Source of the DNA: Roseburia inulinivorans DSM 16841
Lineage (GTDB): Bacteria; Bacillota; Clostridia; Lachnospirales; Lachnospiraceae
Reading direction: 5' to 3'
Length of the DNA: 64,000 nucleotides
NCBI RefSeq assembly: GCF_000174195.1
Contig: NZ_ACFY01000170.1
Coordinates: 62,001-126,000 of the forward strand
The notes below the pieces were generated by a model. It was not told where the DNA came from. It ran no database searches and worked only from the letters and a program-made list of their open reading frames with translations. Each line of letters opens with the position of its first letter. Positions within the stretch are counted from its first letter, which is position 1. This document shows positions 43,009 through 56,633 of the stretch, piece after piece. The position numbers were made by a program, and so were the translations under genes.

Positions 43009-44061
43009 ATGCAGACTAAAGTTGTAAAAATAGATCCATTTCAGATAGACGAAAATGAAATGAAAGAAGCGGCAGAACTCATCCGAAAAGGAGAACTGGT
43101 AGCATTTCCAACAGAGACCGTATATGGTCTGGGTGCAGATGCGCTGCATCCGGAAGCATCAAAAAAGATATATGCGGCAAAGGGACGGCCATCAGACAAT
43201 CCCCTGATCGTGCATATCTGCAAATTTGAGGAACTTGTTTCCATTGCAAAAGAAGTTCCTGCTCAGGCAGAAAAGCTGGCAGACGCATTCTGGCCAGGAC
43301 CGCTCACGATGATCGTCTGGAAGAATGAAAAAGTACCATATGAGACGACCGGCGGTATGGAGACCGTAGCAATCCGTATGCCAAAACACCCGGTAGCATT
43401 AAAATTAATTGAGGAAAGCGGATGCCTGATTGCAGCACCAAGTGCAAATACATCCGGCAAGCCAAGCCCGACAGAGGCTTCCCATGTGAAGCTTGATCTG
43501 GATGGCAAGATACCGATGATCTTAGACGGAGGACCGGTAGGAATCGGCATTGAGTCAACAATCATTGATCTGACCGAAGATACTCCGATGATCTTACGCC
43601 CTGGTTATATCACGAAAGAAATGTTAGAAGAGGTTCTTGGTGAGGAAGTGAAGATCGATCCGGGAATTATAGCCTCGGATTCGCTCACAAAGCCGAAAGC
43701 ACCTGGAATGAAATACAAACATTATGCACCGAAAGCAGATCTTGTGCTTGTAGATGGCGAGGCAGAGAACGTTGTGAAAAAGATTAACGAACTCGTAGCC
43801 GAAAAGCAGAAAAATGGTCTGAAAGTCGGAGTGATCGCAACGGATGAGACAAAAGATCAGTATCAGGCAGATATTGTTGTGAGCATTGGAGCGCGGGCGG
43901 ATGAAGACGCGATCGCGCAGCATCTCTATAAGATTTTAAGGGAATTTGATGACTGGAATGTAGATGCAATCTATTCAGAGAGTTTTGCAACACCAAGGAT
44001 TGGACAGGCAATCATGAACCGTCTTTTGAAGGCGGCGGGACATCAAGTATTACATGTGTAG
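43009..44061 (+). CDS. ywlC: L-threonylcarbamoyladenylate synthase (Sua5/YwlC)
   Basis: This 350-residue enzyme makes threonylcarbamoyl-AMP, the precursor of t6A37 in tRNAs reading ANN codons. The YrdC domain (about 15-205) has AFPTETVYGLGADA, KGRPSDNPLIVHI, FWPGPLTMIVWKN, VAIRMPKHP and APSANTSGKPSPT. The Sua5 C-terminal domain (about 230-350) starts APGMKYKHYAPKADL and ends RIGQAIMNRLLKAAGHQVLHV. ATG 43009 follows GGAGGAA. The neighbourhood (phosphatase homologue, upp, atp genes) matches the Bacillus ywl-upp-atp region. Confidence 0.95.
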   Translation: MQTKVVKIDPFQIDENEMKEAAELIRKGELVAFPTETVYGLGADALHPEASKKIYAAKGRPSDNPLIVHICKFEELVSIAKEVPAQAEKLADAFWPGPLTMIVWKNEKVPYETTGGMETVAIRMPKHPVALKLIEESGCLIAAPSANTSGKPSPTEASHVKLDLDGKIPMILDGGPVGIGIESTIIDLTEDTPMILRPGYITKEMLEEVLGEEVKIDPGIIASDSLTKPKAPGMKYKHYAPKADLVLVDGEAENVVKKINELVAEKQKNGLKVGVIATDETKDQYQADIVVSIGARADEDAIAQHLYKILREFDDWNVDAIYSESFATPRIGQAIMNRLLKAAGHQVLHV

Positions 44062-44101
44062 TTTTGATGACCGATGCAGAGATCAGAAAGGCATGATTTA
44101 T

Positions 44102-44560
44102 ATGAAACAATATAACCGAATCCTGTTTGTGGCAGAGAGCGGCACATCCCGTGCGCCCATGGCAGCAGGGATTTTAAGTGAATACACATTAAAGCACCCG
44201 GTGACAATAGAGTGCAGAGGCTTAGTTGTACTTTTCCCGGAGCCGTTGAATCAGAAGGCAGAGGCAGTGATGATCAGCAATGGAATTAACTGGGAGAATT
44301 TCACATCCACGCAGCTTGAGGATGAAGATTTTACAGATGATACGCTCGTACTCACGATGGAGCACAGCCAGTTAGAGAAGATTTTTGAAAAATACCCAAG
44401 TGCCAGAGAAGAAAATGTATATGTACTGACAGAACTTGTCGGTGATGAATTAGAGATTTTAGATCCTTATGGCGGATCACTGCAGTCTTATGGGCTGTGT
44501 TATGAGACCATGAGGAAATCAATCATAAAATTAGTAAAACTTTTAAACGAAGGAGAATAA
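44102..44560 (+). CDS. Low-molecular-weight phosphotyrosine phosphatase homologue lacking the catalytic Cys
   Basis: A 152-residue protein with the LMW-PTP fold pattern. Where active enzymes have V-C-x-G-N-x-C-R-S at the P-loop, this one reads [14 protein letters not shown], so Ala replaces the nucleophilic Cys and Ser replaces the second Cys, while Arg is kept. The C-terminal DPY general-acid region ([21 protein letters not shown]) is retained. It is therefore probably a pseudophosphatase or a binding protein. In Bacillus, the active homologue YwlE sits at the same place after YwlC. ATG 44102 is chosen, with AAAGG about ten bases upstream; ATG 44093 is possible. Confidence 0.82.
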   Translation: MKQYNRILFVAESGTSRAPMAAGILSEYTLKHPVTIECRGLVVLFPEPLNQKAEAVMISNGINWENFTSTQLEDEDFTDDTLVLTMEHSQLEKIFEKYPSAREENVYVLTELVGDELEILDPYGGSLQSYGLCYETMRKSIIKLVKLLNEGE

Positions 44561-44565
44561 AAAAC

Positions 44566-45194
<629 letters not shown>

Positions 45195-45230
45195 TCCAGA
45201 GAAATACCCGTTTTTCTGAGAGGAATAGAT

Positions 45231-45716
45231 ATGAGTGAGAAACGCAGAGATTACATCAGCTGGGATGAATATTTTATGGGTGTGGCAATGCTTACCGGCA
45301 TGCGCTCCAAGGACCCGAACACACAGGTAGGGGCGTGTATTGTAAGTGCAGACCATAAGATTTTATCGATGGGATACAACGGACTGCCAACAGGCTGTTC
45401 GGATGATGAATTCCCATGGGGACGGGAAGGTGCTCCGCTGGAGAACAAATACCTGTTTACCACACACAGTGAGCTGAATGCAATTTTAAATTATCGAGGT
45501 GGAAGTCTGGAAGGCTCGACGATTTATGTTTCATTATTCCCATGCAATGAATGTGCAAAAGCAATTATTCAGGCGGGAATTAAGAGAATTGTGTACGACA
45601 GCGACAAGTATGACGGAACGCCGTCTGTTGTGGCATCCAAGCGTATGTTAAAGGCTGCAGGAGTCGTGATGCAAAAGTATGAACATACCAACCGGGAGAT
45701 TACGATCAGACTTTAA
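45231..45716 (+). CDS. Deoxycytidylate deaminase family protein (ComEB-like)
   Basis: A 161-residue zinc-dependent deaminase converting dCMP to dUMP, a source of dTMP. It has SWDEYFMGVAMLTGMRSKDP, NTQVGACIV, zinc His and catalytic Glu in THSELNAIL, and the second zinc motif FPCNECAKAIIQAG. The N-terminal region and DDEFPWGREG insertion fit the ComEB/dCMP deaminase group rather than cytidine deaminases. It lies between upp and the ATP synthase genes, forming a pyrimidine salvage pair with upp. Confidence 0.92.
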   Translation: MSEKRRDYISWDEYFMGVAMLTGMRSKDPNTQVGACIVSADHKILSMGYNGLPTGCSDDEFPWGREGAPLENKYLFTTHSELNAILNYRGGSLEGSTIYVSLFPCNECAKAIIQAGIKRIVYDSDKYDGTPSVVASKRMLKAAGVVMQKYEHTNREITIRL

Positions 45717-45757
45717 CCGCAGACCATAGAAGAACAGCAGAGAGGAGAACATCACTT

Positions 45758-45991
45758 ATGAAGAATCAGAAAAAAGTGTTTCAGTCACTGACACTGATTT
45801 TACAGTTTGGGCTGAATATGATCGTTCCCATTGTACTTTGCATGATGTTCGGCATATGGCTCGGCAGGAAATATGATATTTTGTGGATTACGATCCCGTT
45901 TTTTGCCATAGGGGCATTGGCGGGTTTCACCAATATTTACAAGATGGCAAAAAAGATTTATGGATTAGGCAGAAAAGACAGGAAGAAGTAA
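45758..45991 (+). CDS. AtpZ/AtpI-type small membrane protein
   Basis: A 77-residue protein with two membrane helices (about 12-32 and 41-61) separated by WLGRKYDILW, the AtpZ pattern. AtpZ with AtpI is thought to aid c-ring assembly or Mg2+/Ca2+ supply to the ATP synthase. It stands directly before atpI, one base away. AGAGGAG precedes the start. Confidence 0.85.
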   Translation: MKNQKKVFQSLTLILQFGLNMIVPIVLCMMFGIWLGRKYDILWITIPFFAIGALAGFTNIYKMAKKIYGLGRKDRKK

Positions 45992-45992
45992 G

Positions 45993-46418
45993 ATGTTAAA
46001 GAGACTAAACGATGCATTACCAGAACTTGTTCTAGGTATTATAGTATATGGGATTGTCGTGGAACTGGCAGGCGTATGGTTTGTGACGGACAAGCTGCGG
46101 TACACAACGGGACTGGTGATCGGAATTGCATTGGCTGTGGGAATAGCGGTCAACATGGCAATCGTACTTCGGGATGCCGTTGAAATTTATGGCGGAGAGC
46201 ATGCACAGGCAAAGATCATTGCTAAGTCGATTTTGCGGTATGTGATCGTTGTGATCGTCTTTTTTGTCATGATGAAGTTTAATCTTGGTAATTTGTTTAC
46301 AGCTTTTATCGGTGTCCTGGGATTGAAGATATCTGCTTATCTTCAGCCCTTTACACATAAATTTGTTTTAAAACTGCAGGGAAGAGTGGAGACACCTTCC
46401 GAAAGCAGCGACAATTAA
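45993..46418 (+). CDS. atpI: ATP synthase subunit I
   Basis: A 141-residue protein with four hydrophobic segments, small polar loops and the membrane-embedded layout of the ATP synthase subunit I family (PF03899-type). It acts as an assembly chaperone for the c-ring. It sits between atpZ and atpB, as in many Firmicutes. Sequence conservation in this family is low, so position carries much of the weight. Confidence 0.82.
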   Translation: MLKRLNDALPELVLGIIVYGIVVELAGVWFVTDKLRYTTGLVIGIALAVGIAVNMAIVLRDAVEIYGGEHAQAKIIAKSILRYVIVVIVFFVMMKFNLGNLFTAFIGVLGLKISAYLQPFTHKFVLKLQGRVETPSESSDN

Positions 46419-46443
46419 AAACGAGAAAGGAGGAGGTGAGAAC

Positions 46444-47452
<1,009 letters not shown>

Positions 47453-47496
47453 GAAGTTTTGGGAAAAGCTAAAATAAACGGAAAGGAGGCCAGACC

Positions 47497-48008
47497 TTGG
47501 AGGAAATGACAAGACTTTTTAATCTGGATTTCCAGCTTCTGCATGATACCGTACTTCTTGCAATCGCTATTTTCTTCCTGTTTTTAGCCCTGTCATATCT
47601 GTTATTTAATCCGGTCCGTAAGATGCTTAAGGACAGACAGGAGAAGATCGCAACAGATATCGACACCGCACTTGCAGATAAGAAGGATGCCGCTGCTTTA
47701 AAAGCAGAGTACGAAGCGAAGCTGAAAAATATAGATAAAGAGGCAGAACAGATTTTAAGCGAAGCCCGCCAGAAAGCTTTGAAAAACGAAGCCAAAATTG
47801 TGGACGAAGCCAAGGAAGAGGCTGCTCGGATCATCCAGAGAGCGAACGAGGAAGCAGAGCTTTCCAAGAAACGTGCAATGGATGAGGTAAAACAGGAAAT
47901 GATCACAGTTGCATCTATGATGGCTGCAAAAGTTGTAGCTGCCAATATTGATGCTACAGTTCAGGATACGCTGGTAGAAGAGACATTGAAAGAAATGGGT
48001 GAATCAAC

Positions 48009-48021
<13 letters not shown>
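47497..48021 (+). CDS. atpF: ATP synthase F0 subunit b
   Basis: A 174-residue peripheral stalk subunit: one N-terminal membrane helix (about 15-38, TVLLAIAIFFLFLALSYLLF), then a long charged coiled coil (about 45-150) rich in Lys/Glu/Ala, and a delta-binding C-terminal helix. The start is TTG 47497 with GGAGG seven bases upstream; ATG 47506 is possible. It overlaps atpH by 13 bases. Confidence 0.94.
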
Positions 48022-50080
<2,059 letters not shown>

Positions 50081-50099
50081 GCGGAGGGAGGTTTTTCTT

Positions 50100-50960
50100 A
50101 TGGCCTCAATGAAGGACATTAAAAGAAGAAAAAGCAGCATACAGAGTACGCAGCAGATCACCAAAGCCATGAAACTTGTTTCGACTGTAAAGTTACAGAA
50201 AGCAAAGGGAAGAGCGGAACAGACGAATCCATATTTTAATTATATGTATCAGACTGTCAGCTCCATGCTTGCAAAGTCCGGAAACATTAATCATCCATAT
50301 TTAAAATCCGGGGAATCCACGAAAAAGGCAGTGGTTGTGATCACGTCTAACCGTGGACTTGCCGGAGGCTACAACTCCAATATTGTAAAGCTGATTACAG
50401 GAAGTGATTTGAACAAAGAGGATCTTTTGATCTATGCAATTGGTAATAAAGGACGTGAAGCATTAGAGCGCCGTGGTTACCATATTGAACTGGAGGATTC
50501 CGCGATGATCGAATCTCCTTCCTATGAGGATGCAGCAGCTCTTTGTAAAAAGATCCTGCAGTCATTCTCAGACGGTGAGATTGGCGAGATTTATCTTGCT
50601 TACACGCATTTTAAAAATACCGTCAGCCATGAGCCGAAGCTTATCAAACTGCTTCCGGTTGAGATTGAGGCAGGGGACGTAGCGGAGGATACAGATTCGA
50701 ATATTCTTATGAATTATGAGCCAACCACAGAAGAAGCACTGGATATGATCATTCCAAAATATGTCACCAGTCTTTTCTATGGAGCATTGGTAGAAGCTGT
50801 AGCCAGTGAAAATGGAGCGAGAATGCAGGCGATGGATTCTGCAACAAGTAATGCAGAAGAAATGATCAGCGATTTGACTCTGAAGTATAACAGAGCGCGT
50901 CAGGGCGCTATCACTCAGGAATTAACTGAGATCATAGCAGGCGCGTCAGCAATTTCCTAG
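50100..50960 (+). CDS. atpG: ATP synthase F1 subunit gamma
   Basis: A 286-residue central rotor shaft. The N-terminal helix MKDIKRRKSSIQSTQQITKAMKLV (split at MKDIKRRKSS) and the C-terminal helix ARMQAMDSATSNAEEMISDL plus LTEIIAGASAI form the coiled coil inside F1. VVVITSNRGLAGGYN is the conserved globular segment. GGAGGGAGG precedes the ATG at 50100. A structured 119-base gap follows before atpD. Confidence 0.97.
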   Translation: MASMKDIKRRKSSIQSTQQITKAMKLVSTVKLQKAKGRAEQTNPYFNYMYQTVSSMLAKSGNINHPYLKSGESTKKAVVVITSNRGLAGGYNSNIVKLITGSDLNKEDLLIYAIGNKGREALERRGYHIELEDSAMIESPSYEDAAALCKKILQSFSDGEIGEIYLAYTHFKNTVSHEPKLIKLLPVEIEAGDVAEDTDSNILMNYEPTTEEALDMIIPKYVTSLFYGALVEAVASENGARMQAMDSATSNAEEMISDLTLKYNRARQGAITQELTEIIAGASAIS

Positions 50961-50964
50961 ATAA

Positions 50965-51036
50965 GCAGATTGAGTATCAAGTGAAATATATCTGCATGTG
51001 CTTGCACAAATGCAGATATATAAGCACGCAATCTGC
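50965..51036 (+). repeat. Nested inverted repeat between atpG and atpD
   Basis: An outer stem GCAGATTG (50965-50972) pairs with CAATCTGC (51029-51036), and an inner perfect 12-base stem ATATATCTGCAT (50986-50997) pairs with ATGCAGATATAT (51010-51021). GTGC/GCAC can extend the inner stem. No T-run follows, so read-through is expected. It could act as an mRNA processing or stability element. Confidence 0.75.
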
Positions 51037-51043
51037 GTATTAG

Positions 51044-52471
<1,428 letters not shown>

Positions 52472-52485
52472 GGTGGAGGATTATT

Positions 52486-52896
52486 ATGGCAGAGGAAAAT
52501 AAGATTTTTACCGTAGAGATCATCACTCCGGATCGAATCTTTTATAAAGGAGAGGGAGACATGATCGAATTTACAACTGCTGTTGGTGAGATTGGTGTAT
52601 ACAAGAAACACATTCCACTGACCACCGTTTTAGCACCGGGTGTTGTGAAGATTCACAAGACAGGTGAAGATGATGTGATCGCAGCAGTGCATTCCGGTTT
52701 TGCAGAGATTCTGCCAGATAAAGTAACCCTTCTTGCAGAGATTGCAGAATGGCCGGATGAGATCGATAAAGGTCGTGCTGAAGCAGCAATGAAGCGTGCC
52801 GAAGAACGTCTCGCAAATAAGACCGAGGCGATCGATGTGAAGCGTGCAGAGTTTGCACTTCGCAAGGCGCTGGTTCGTCTTGATATTGCAAAATAA
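52486..52896 (+). CDS. atpC: ATP synthase F1 subunit epsilon
   Basis: A 136-residue rotor and regulatory subunit. It has the beta sandwich (ITPDRIFYKGEGDMIEFTTAVGEIG, HIPLTTVLAPGVVKI) and a C-terminal helical hairpin (AEAAMKRAEERLANK and the following helices) that can lock rotation. GGTGGAGG precedes the start. It ends the operon, before a terminator at 52909. Confidence 0.96.
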   Translation: MAEENKIFTVEIITPDRIFYKGEGDMIEFTTAVGEIGVYKKHIPLTTVLAPGVVKIHKTGEDDVIAAVHSGFAEILPDKVTLLAEIAEWPDEIDKGRAEAAMKRAEERLANKTEAIDVKRAEFALRKALVRLDIAK

Positions 52897-52908
52897 AAGA
52901 AATGCTGG

Positions 52909-52950
52909 AAATTCCCCGGAGAGTGTTATATACTTTCTGGGGAATTTTTA
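52909..52950 (+). terminator. Intrinsic terminator of the atp operon
   Basis: AAATTCCCC (52909-52917) pairs with GGGGAATTT (from 52939) with an extended mismatched stem GGAGAGT/ACTTTCT, and a T-tract follows. Confidence 0.85.
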
Positions 52951-53008
52951 ATACAAGACAAAAGAATGTTTTAGTATAAAAACATAAGGAAAGGGCAGGG
53001 CGATCATT

Positions 53009-53581
53009 ATGAAAATAACAATTGCAAGACAGTGTGGAAGTGGCGGACATGAAGTGGCAGAGGCTTTGGCAGAGAAGCTAAAGCTGGAGATATTTGACAA
53101 GAAAAGATTTGTGGAAGAAGCAAAAAAGAGAAACGTCTATGATGAAAATGCCAACTTTTTAAATGAAAAACCAATCGACAGTTTTCTTTACAGTATTGCG
53201 ATGAGCTATGGAGCGACAAATCCGAGAGACCGCTATATTGATTTTGTAAAAGAGCTGACAGAACAGGAAAATTGCATCATTATCGGAAGATGTGCGAATT
53301 ATATTTACAGAGATGACAAGGACTGCGTTTCCGTTTATCTGCATGCAGACAGAGCGGTCAGATGTGAGAGAATACAGAAACGGGATCAGATATCGGAGAG
53401 AGAAGCCCTGAAAACGATTCAGGAAGTTGATGAGAAACGTGCTGCATTTCAGGAACAGTGCACGTCTACCAAATGGGGCGACGGAAACGAGTACGATCTC
53501 TGTATCAATACCGGTATAATTGGGATCGAGTATGCGGTGGAGATGATTCTGGAGTATATTCGGTTTGAAAATATATTATAA
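53009..53581 (+). CDS. Cytidylate kinase-like family protein
   Basis: A 190-residue P-loop protein of the cytidylate kinase-like family common in Clostridia. It starts MKITIARQCGSGGHEVAEAL, where GSGGHE is an atypical P-loop (GSGG rather than GxGKS/T). Further conserved parts are CIIIGRCANYIY and AVRCERIQKRDQISEREAL, the lid with Arg/Asp pattern. The reaction is unproven; nucleotide kinase activity is inferred from fold. AAAGGGCAGGG precedes the start. It has its own terminator. Confidence 0.85.
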   Translation: MKITIARQCGSGGHEVAEALAEKLKLEIFDKKRFVEEAKKRNVYDENANFLNEKPIDSFLYSIAMSYGATNPRDRYIDFVKELTEQENCIIIGRCANYIYRDDKDCVSVYLHADRAVRCERIQKRDQISEREALKTIQEVDEKRAAFQEQCTSTKWGDGNEYDLCINTGIIGIEYAVEMILEYIRFENIL

Positions 53582-53632
53582 TGAATATTAGAAATTAATT
53601 GTAAAAGCACGTTTTATCAATAAAAGGGAATC

Positions 53633-53685
53633 AATAGAAGCAGTTACATGTAGAAATGAAGCACATGAAACTGCTTTTCTATTTT
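53633..53685 (+). terminator. Intrinsic terminator after the kinase gene
   Basis: AATAGAAGCAGTTACATG pairs with CATGAAACTGCTTTTCTATT around a 12-base loop, followed by a T-rich run. Confidence 0.78.
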
Positions 53686-53719
53686 ATTAGATAAACATTG
53701 CAAATAGTAGATATCATAA

Positions 53720-53834
53720 AGTTAGAAAAATGAAAAAAATGAGTAGAATAAGGTTGGAAAAAATGAAAAAACAGGTATAATAAGGTTAGAAAAATTGAAT
53801 ATTATGTATAAAAGTGGGTTGGAAAAATTATAAG
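53720..53834 (+). promoter_or_regulatory. Four phased direct repeats over the promoter of the DUF4143 ATPase gene
   Basis: The motif GGTTRGAAAAA(A)TGAA recurs at about 53721, 53752, 53783 and 53817, spaced 31-34 bases, close to three helical turns. TATAAT at 53776-53781 with TTGGAA (53754-53759) and a 16-base spacer forms a plausible promoter in which a repeat supplies the -35. Repeats on both sides of the -10 suggest a regulator binding in phase. Confidence 0.6.
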
Positions 53835-53857
53835 TTATGAAATGGCAGGAGGAAATC

Positions 53858-55210
53858 ATGATTGAAAGGAAAGCTAAGGTGACTGTAAATGAATGGATTA
53901 CACATGGAAATGATGCCTTTTTGCTGACAGGAGCAAGACAGATCGGAAAAACGTATCTAATAAGGCAATGTCTGAAAGAAAGCGGATATCCATATATAGA
54001 ATTTAATTTTATAGAGCAGCCTGAACTTGTCAATTTGTTTGCCGGGGCAAAAGATGCAAAAGAGTTATTGATGCGTTTGAGTGTAGTGGCGAAGGAGCCA
54101 TTGGAGCAGGGAAAGACAATTATTTTTTTAGATGAAATTCAGGAATTTAAAGATATCGTTACAAGAATAAAATTTCTGGTAGAGGATGGAACATTTCGAT
54201 ATATTATGAGTGGTTCATTGCTGGGAGTAGAATTAAATGATTTAAGATCAGCTCCGGTTGGATACCTTGAAATCTATGATATGTATCCGTTGGATTTTAA
54301 AGAGTTTGTCAGGGCAGCAGGACTGAAAAATGATGTAATTCTCATGTTGGAAGATCATTTTAAAAAGAGAAACCCGGTGGATGATTTTATTCATTCCAAA
54401 ATGCTGGATCTGTTTTATTTATATCTGATTGTTGGCGGAATGCCAGAAGCGGTTGCTGTTTATCTGGAAACAAATGATCTGGCAAAAGTCGCCAAAGTGC
54501 ATGAAAAAATTATACGATTATATAAAACAGATTTTTCAAAATATGAAAAAAATTATAAACTGAAATTGCAGGAAATATACGATGCAATGCCAGGACAGTT
54601 AGATCAGAAAAATAAGCGTTTTCAATTAAATGCAATTGAAAAAGGCATGAGTTATGACCGGTTAAAGAATGATTTTCTTTGGTTAAAAGATGCAGGAGTG
54701 GCAATTCCTGTATACAATATCAGTGAACCCAAATTGCCTCTGATCATTAGTGAAAACCGAAATCTGTTTAAACTGTTTTTTTCAGATGTTGGACTGCTTA
54801 CAAGCTGTTATTCCAATCAGGTTAAACTTGCTATTTTAAATAAGGAAAAAGCAATCAATAATGGAGCTCTCTTTGAAAATGTTGTTGCGCAGGAATTATT
54901 AGCAAAGAGGCATAAGGAATATTATTTTAACAGCAAACAGCAGGGAGAGCTTGATTTTGTAATTGAACTGGATGGAAAAGTGGTACCTTTGGAAATTAAA
55001 TCCGGTAAGGACTATAAAAGGCACTCTGCATTAAACAATGTTCTGAAAAATGAAAATTACAAGATAGAAGAAGCTTATATTCTTTCGGAAGGGAATATTG
55101 AAATTGAGGGAAAAAGAGTTTATATGCCAATTTATATGATTATGTTTCTGGAGAATACAGAGCTTACGAATACGATCTATAAAATTGATTTAGATGGATT
55201 AGGAGAGTAG
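53858..55210 (+). CDS. ATP-binding protein of the AAA_14/DUF4143 family
   Basis: A 450-residue protein. The N-terminal AAA domain has LLTGARQIGKTYLIRQ (Walker A, about 22-37), TIIFLDEIQEFKDI (Walker B) and YIMSGSLLG (sensor 1). The C-terminal DUF4143 domain ends with GELDFVIELDGKVVPLEIKSGK, which resembles a PD-(D/E)xK nuclease core (D...E-x-K). The cellular role of this widespread, often patchily distributed family is unclear; links to toxin-antitoxin or defence functions have been proposed. ATG 53858 follows AGGAGGAA. Its unusual AT-rich repeats upstream suggest a gene acquired by transfer. Confidence 0.9.
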   Translation: MIERKAKVTVNEWITHGNDAFLLTGARQIGKTYLIRQCLKESGYPYIEFNFIEQPELVNLFAGAKDAKELLMRLSVVAKEPLEQGKTIIFLDEIQEFKDIVTRIKFLVEDGTFRYIMSGSLLGVELNDLRSAPVGYLEIYDMYPLDFKEFVRAAGLKNDVILMLEDHFKKRNPVDDFIHSKMLDLFYLYLIVGGMPEAVAVYLETNDLAKVAKVHEKIIRLYKTDFSKYEKNYKLKLQEIYDAMPGQLDQKNKRFQLNAIEKGMSYDRLKNDFLWLKDAGVAIPVYNISEPKLPLIISENRNLFKLFFSDVGLLTSCYSNQVKLAILNKEKAINNGALFENVVAQELLAKRHKEYYFNSKQQGELDFVIELDGKVVPLEIKSGKDYKRHSALNNVLKNENYKIEEAYILSEGNIEIEGKRVYMPIYMIMFLENTELTNTIYKIDLDGLGE

Positions 55211-55234
55211 CAGTGTTTCATTGCTACTCTTTTT
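55204..55234. terminator. Bidirectional terminator between DUF4143 and yitT genes
   Basis: AGAGTAGCA (55204-55212) pairs with TGCTACTCT (55222-55230), with T-run to 55234. The stem includes the stop codon of the ATPase gene. Confidence 0.8.
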
Positions 55235-55244
55235 GAGGTAAAAA

Positions 55245-56099
55245 TCACCGTTTCGGCTGATACCGCATATCCGACACATTATACACCGTGATAAAAGCGA
55301 GAGGATCTTCATGGCTCATATAATTCATCAATTTTTGATATTCGGATTTATCTACAATTGTAATAATCTCATTCCGCTTCTGCATATTGTAGGCACCGAT
55401 GGATTCGTAAATGGTCGCACCGCTGTGGAGATCATTTAAAATAAACTGGCGGAGCTCCTCCTCTTTTTCTGTGATAATGCAGACACGGCGCTTGATGTTA
55501 TGATTGAAAATAAAATGATCCAGAATGATTCCGTTAAAATAAGTTCCCAAAATACTGAGAACGACAGTCTTTTTATCATAGACAAGCGCGGCTGACAGCG
55601 CAACGCACATTCCGGAAAGTGACATCGCTTTTCCAAGTTCCATATGCAGGTATTTGTTCATGATTTTTGCGACAATGTCTAATCCGCCGGAGGAGGCATT
55701 TCGGTTGAATAAAATGCTGAGACCGATGCTCACGACTAAAATATAACAGAGCACATCTAACTCCTGGCTGCCGGTCATTGAGGTATTTTCAGGAAAAATA
55801 AATTCAAAAAGTCCAAGAAACAGCGGAAGCATAATACTCGTATAAACTGTTTTGATTCCAAATTCTTTTCCGCAGGTGAAAAATCCGATGATTAAGAGCA
55901 GTACATTTAAAATCATTGTGATCGCAGACAGCGGTATCGGAATAAAGTTTGAAAGAACGATTCCAAGACCGGAAATACTGCTGACGGATGCATGGCTTGG
56001 CACCAGAAAAAAGAAAACAGCGGCGGCAATGACCGCAACAGCGACCGTTAAAATAAGCGTTTCTTTGATCAATTCAGAGTAGTTTATCTTCTTAGACAT
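55245..56099 (-). CDS. YitT family membrane protein
   Basis: A 284-residue protein with five to six membrane helices (first about 17-40, LILTVAVAVIAAAVFFFLVP), the conserved NRNASSGGLDIVAKIMNKY segment, and a C-terminal cytoplasmic DUF2179 domain (RRVCIITEKEEELRQFI, GATIYESIGAYNMQKRNEIITIV). Function of YitT proteins is unknown; membrane transport is suspected. The start at 56099 is chosen because GAGGAG lies ten bases upstream; the frame is open to 56303 over non-coding-like sequence. Confidence 0.9.
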   Translation of the reverse strand: MSKKINYSELIKETLILTVAVAVIAAAVFFFLVPSHASVSSISGLGIVLSNFIPIPLSAITMILNVLLLIIGFFTCGKEFGIKTVYTSIMLPLFLGLFEFIFPENTSMTGSQELDVLCYILVVSIGLSILFNRNASSGGLDIVAKIMNKYLHMELGKAMSLSGMCVALSAALVYDKKTVVLSILGTYFNGIILDHFIFNHNIKRRVCIITEKEEELRQFILNDLHSGATIYESIGAYNMQKRNEIITIVDKSEYQKLMNYMSHEDPLAFITVYNVSDMRYQPKR

Positions 56100-56253
56100 T
56101 TTCAATATTCTCCTCAGATATTTTATAAAATTAAGGTATCCTTTATTGCGCGTTGATGCATAAAACATCCAGCTTTGTATTCTAACATACTGCGTATGAA
56201 AGTACAATAAATCAGTGCAAAATGATAAGTTTACATAATTCCGACTATAAAAA

Positions 56254-56333
56254 GCAAAGTAAACTTTACTTTTTGCACAAAATATACTTGACGTTATATG
56301 CAAAGTAAACTATACTAAAAATGCAAAGCAAGC
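56254..56333 (+). promoter_or_regulatory. Promoter and three operator-like repeats of the Xre gene
   Basis: TTGACG (56288-56293), 17-base spacer, TATACT (56311-56316). GCAAAGTAAAC occurs at 56254-56264 and 56300-56310, the latter filling the promoter spacer, and GCAAAGCAAGC at 56323-56333. AGTAAACTTTACT at the first copy is itself a dyad. This layout fits autorepression by the Xre protein encoded at 56420. The rest of the 320-base gap (56100-56419) shows no gene. Confidence 0.7.
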
Positions 56334-56419
56334 TATGCAAAATAATTTGAAATAATTAAGGCGCAGAAGATGTGAATGCGGGATAGTAAGAAAAAAGTGA
56401 TAGGAAAAGAGGAAAGCCG

Positions 56420-56629
56420 TTGAAAAACAGAATTAAGGAACTTCGAAAAGCGAATAAGCTTTCGCAAGGAGAACTTGCGGACATTGTGGGAACGACCAGA
56501 CAGACGATCACATCTATAGAAGTAGGGAAATATACGGCGTCGCTGGGATTAGCGTACAAGATAGCACATTATTTTAATTTGACAATCGAGGAAGTATTTG
56601 ATTTTAGTGATCTGGAAAGTGAGGAGTAA
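56420..56629 (+). CDS. Xre-family helix-turn-helix transcriptional regulator
   Basis: A 69-residue Cro/CI-type protein consisting almost entirely of the HTH: IKELRKANKLSQGELADIVGTTRQTITSIEVGKY, then a fifth helix and an acidic end. The start is TTG 56420, with GAGGAAA upstream. The next gene starts four bases after its stop and encodes a small membrane protein, a pairing found widely in Firmicutes. It probably binds the GCAAAGTAAAC repeats upstream. Confidence 0.93.
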   Translation: MKNRIKELRKANKLSQGELADIVGTTRQTITSIEVGKYTASLGLAYKIAHYFNLTIEEVFDFSDLESEE

Positions 56630-56633
56630 GGTT

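Noticed and set aside
53720..53834. Possible CRISPR-like repeats
   Set aside because: Repeats are short, degenerate and only about 16 bases of a 31-34 base period; the spacers are not unique, no cas genes are present, and a promoter lies within.
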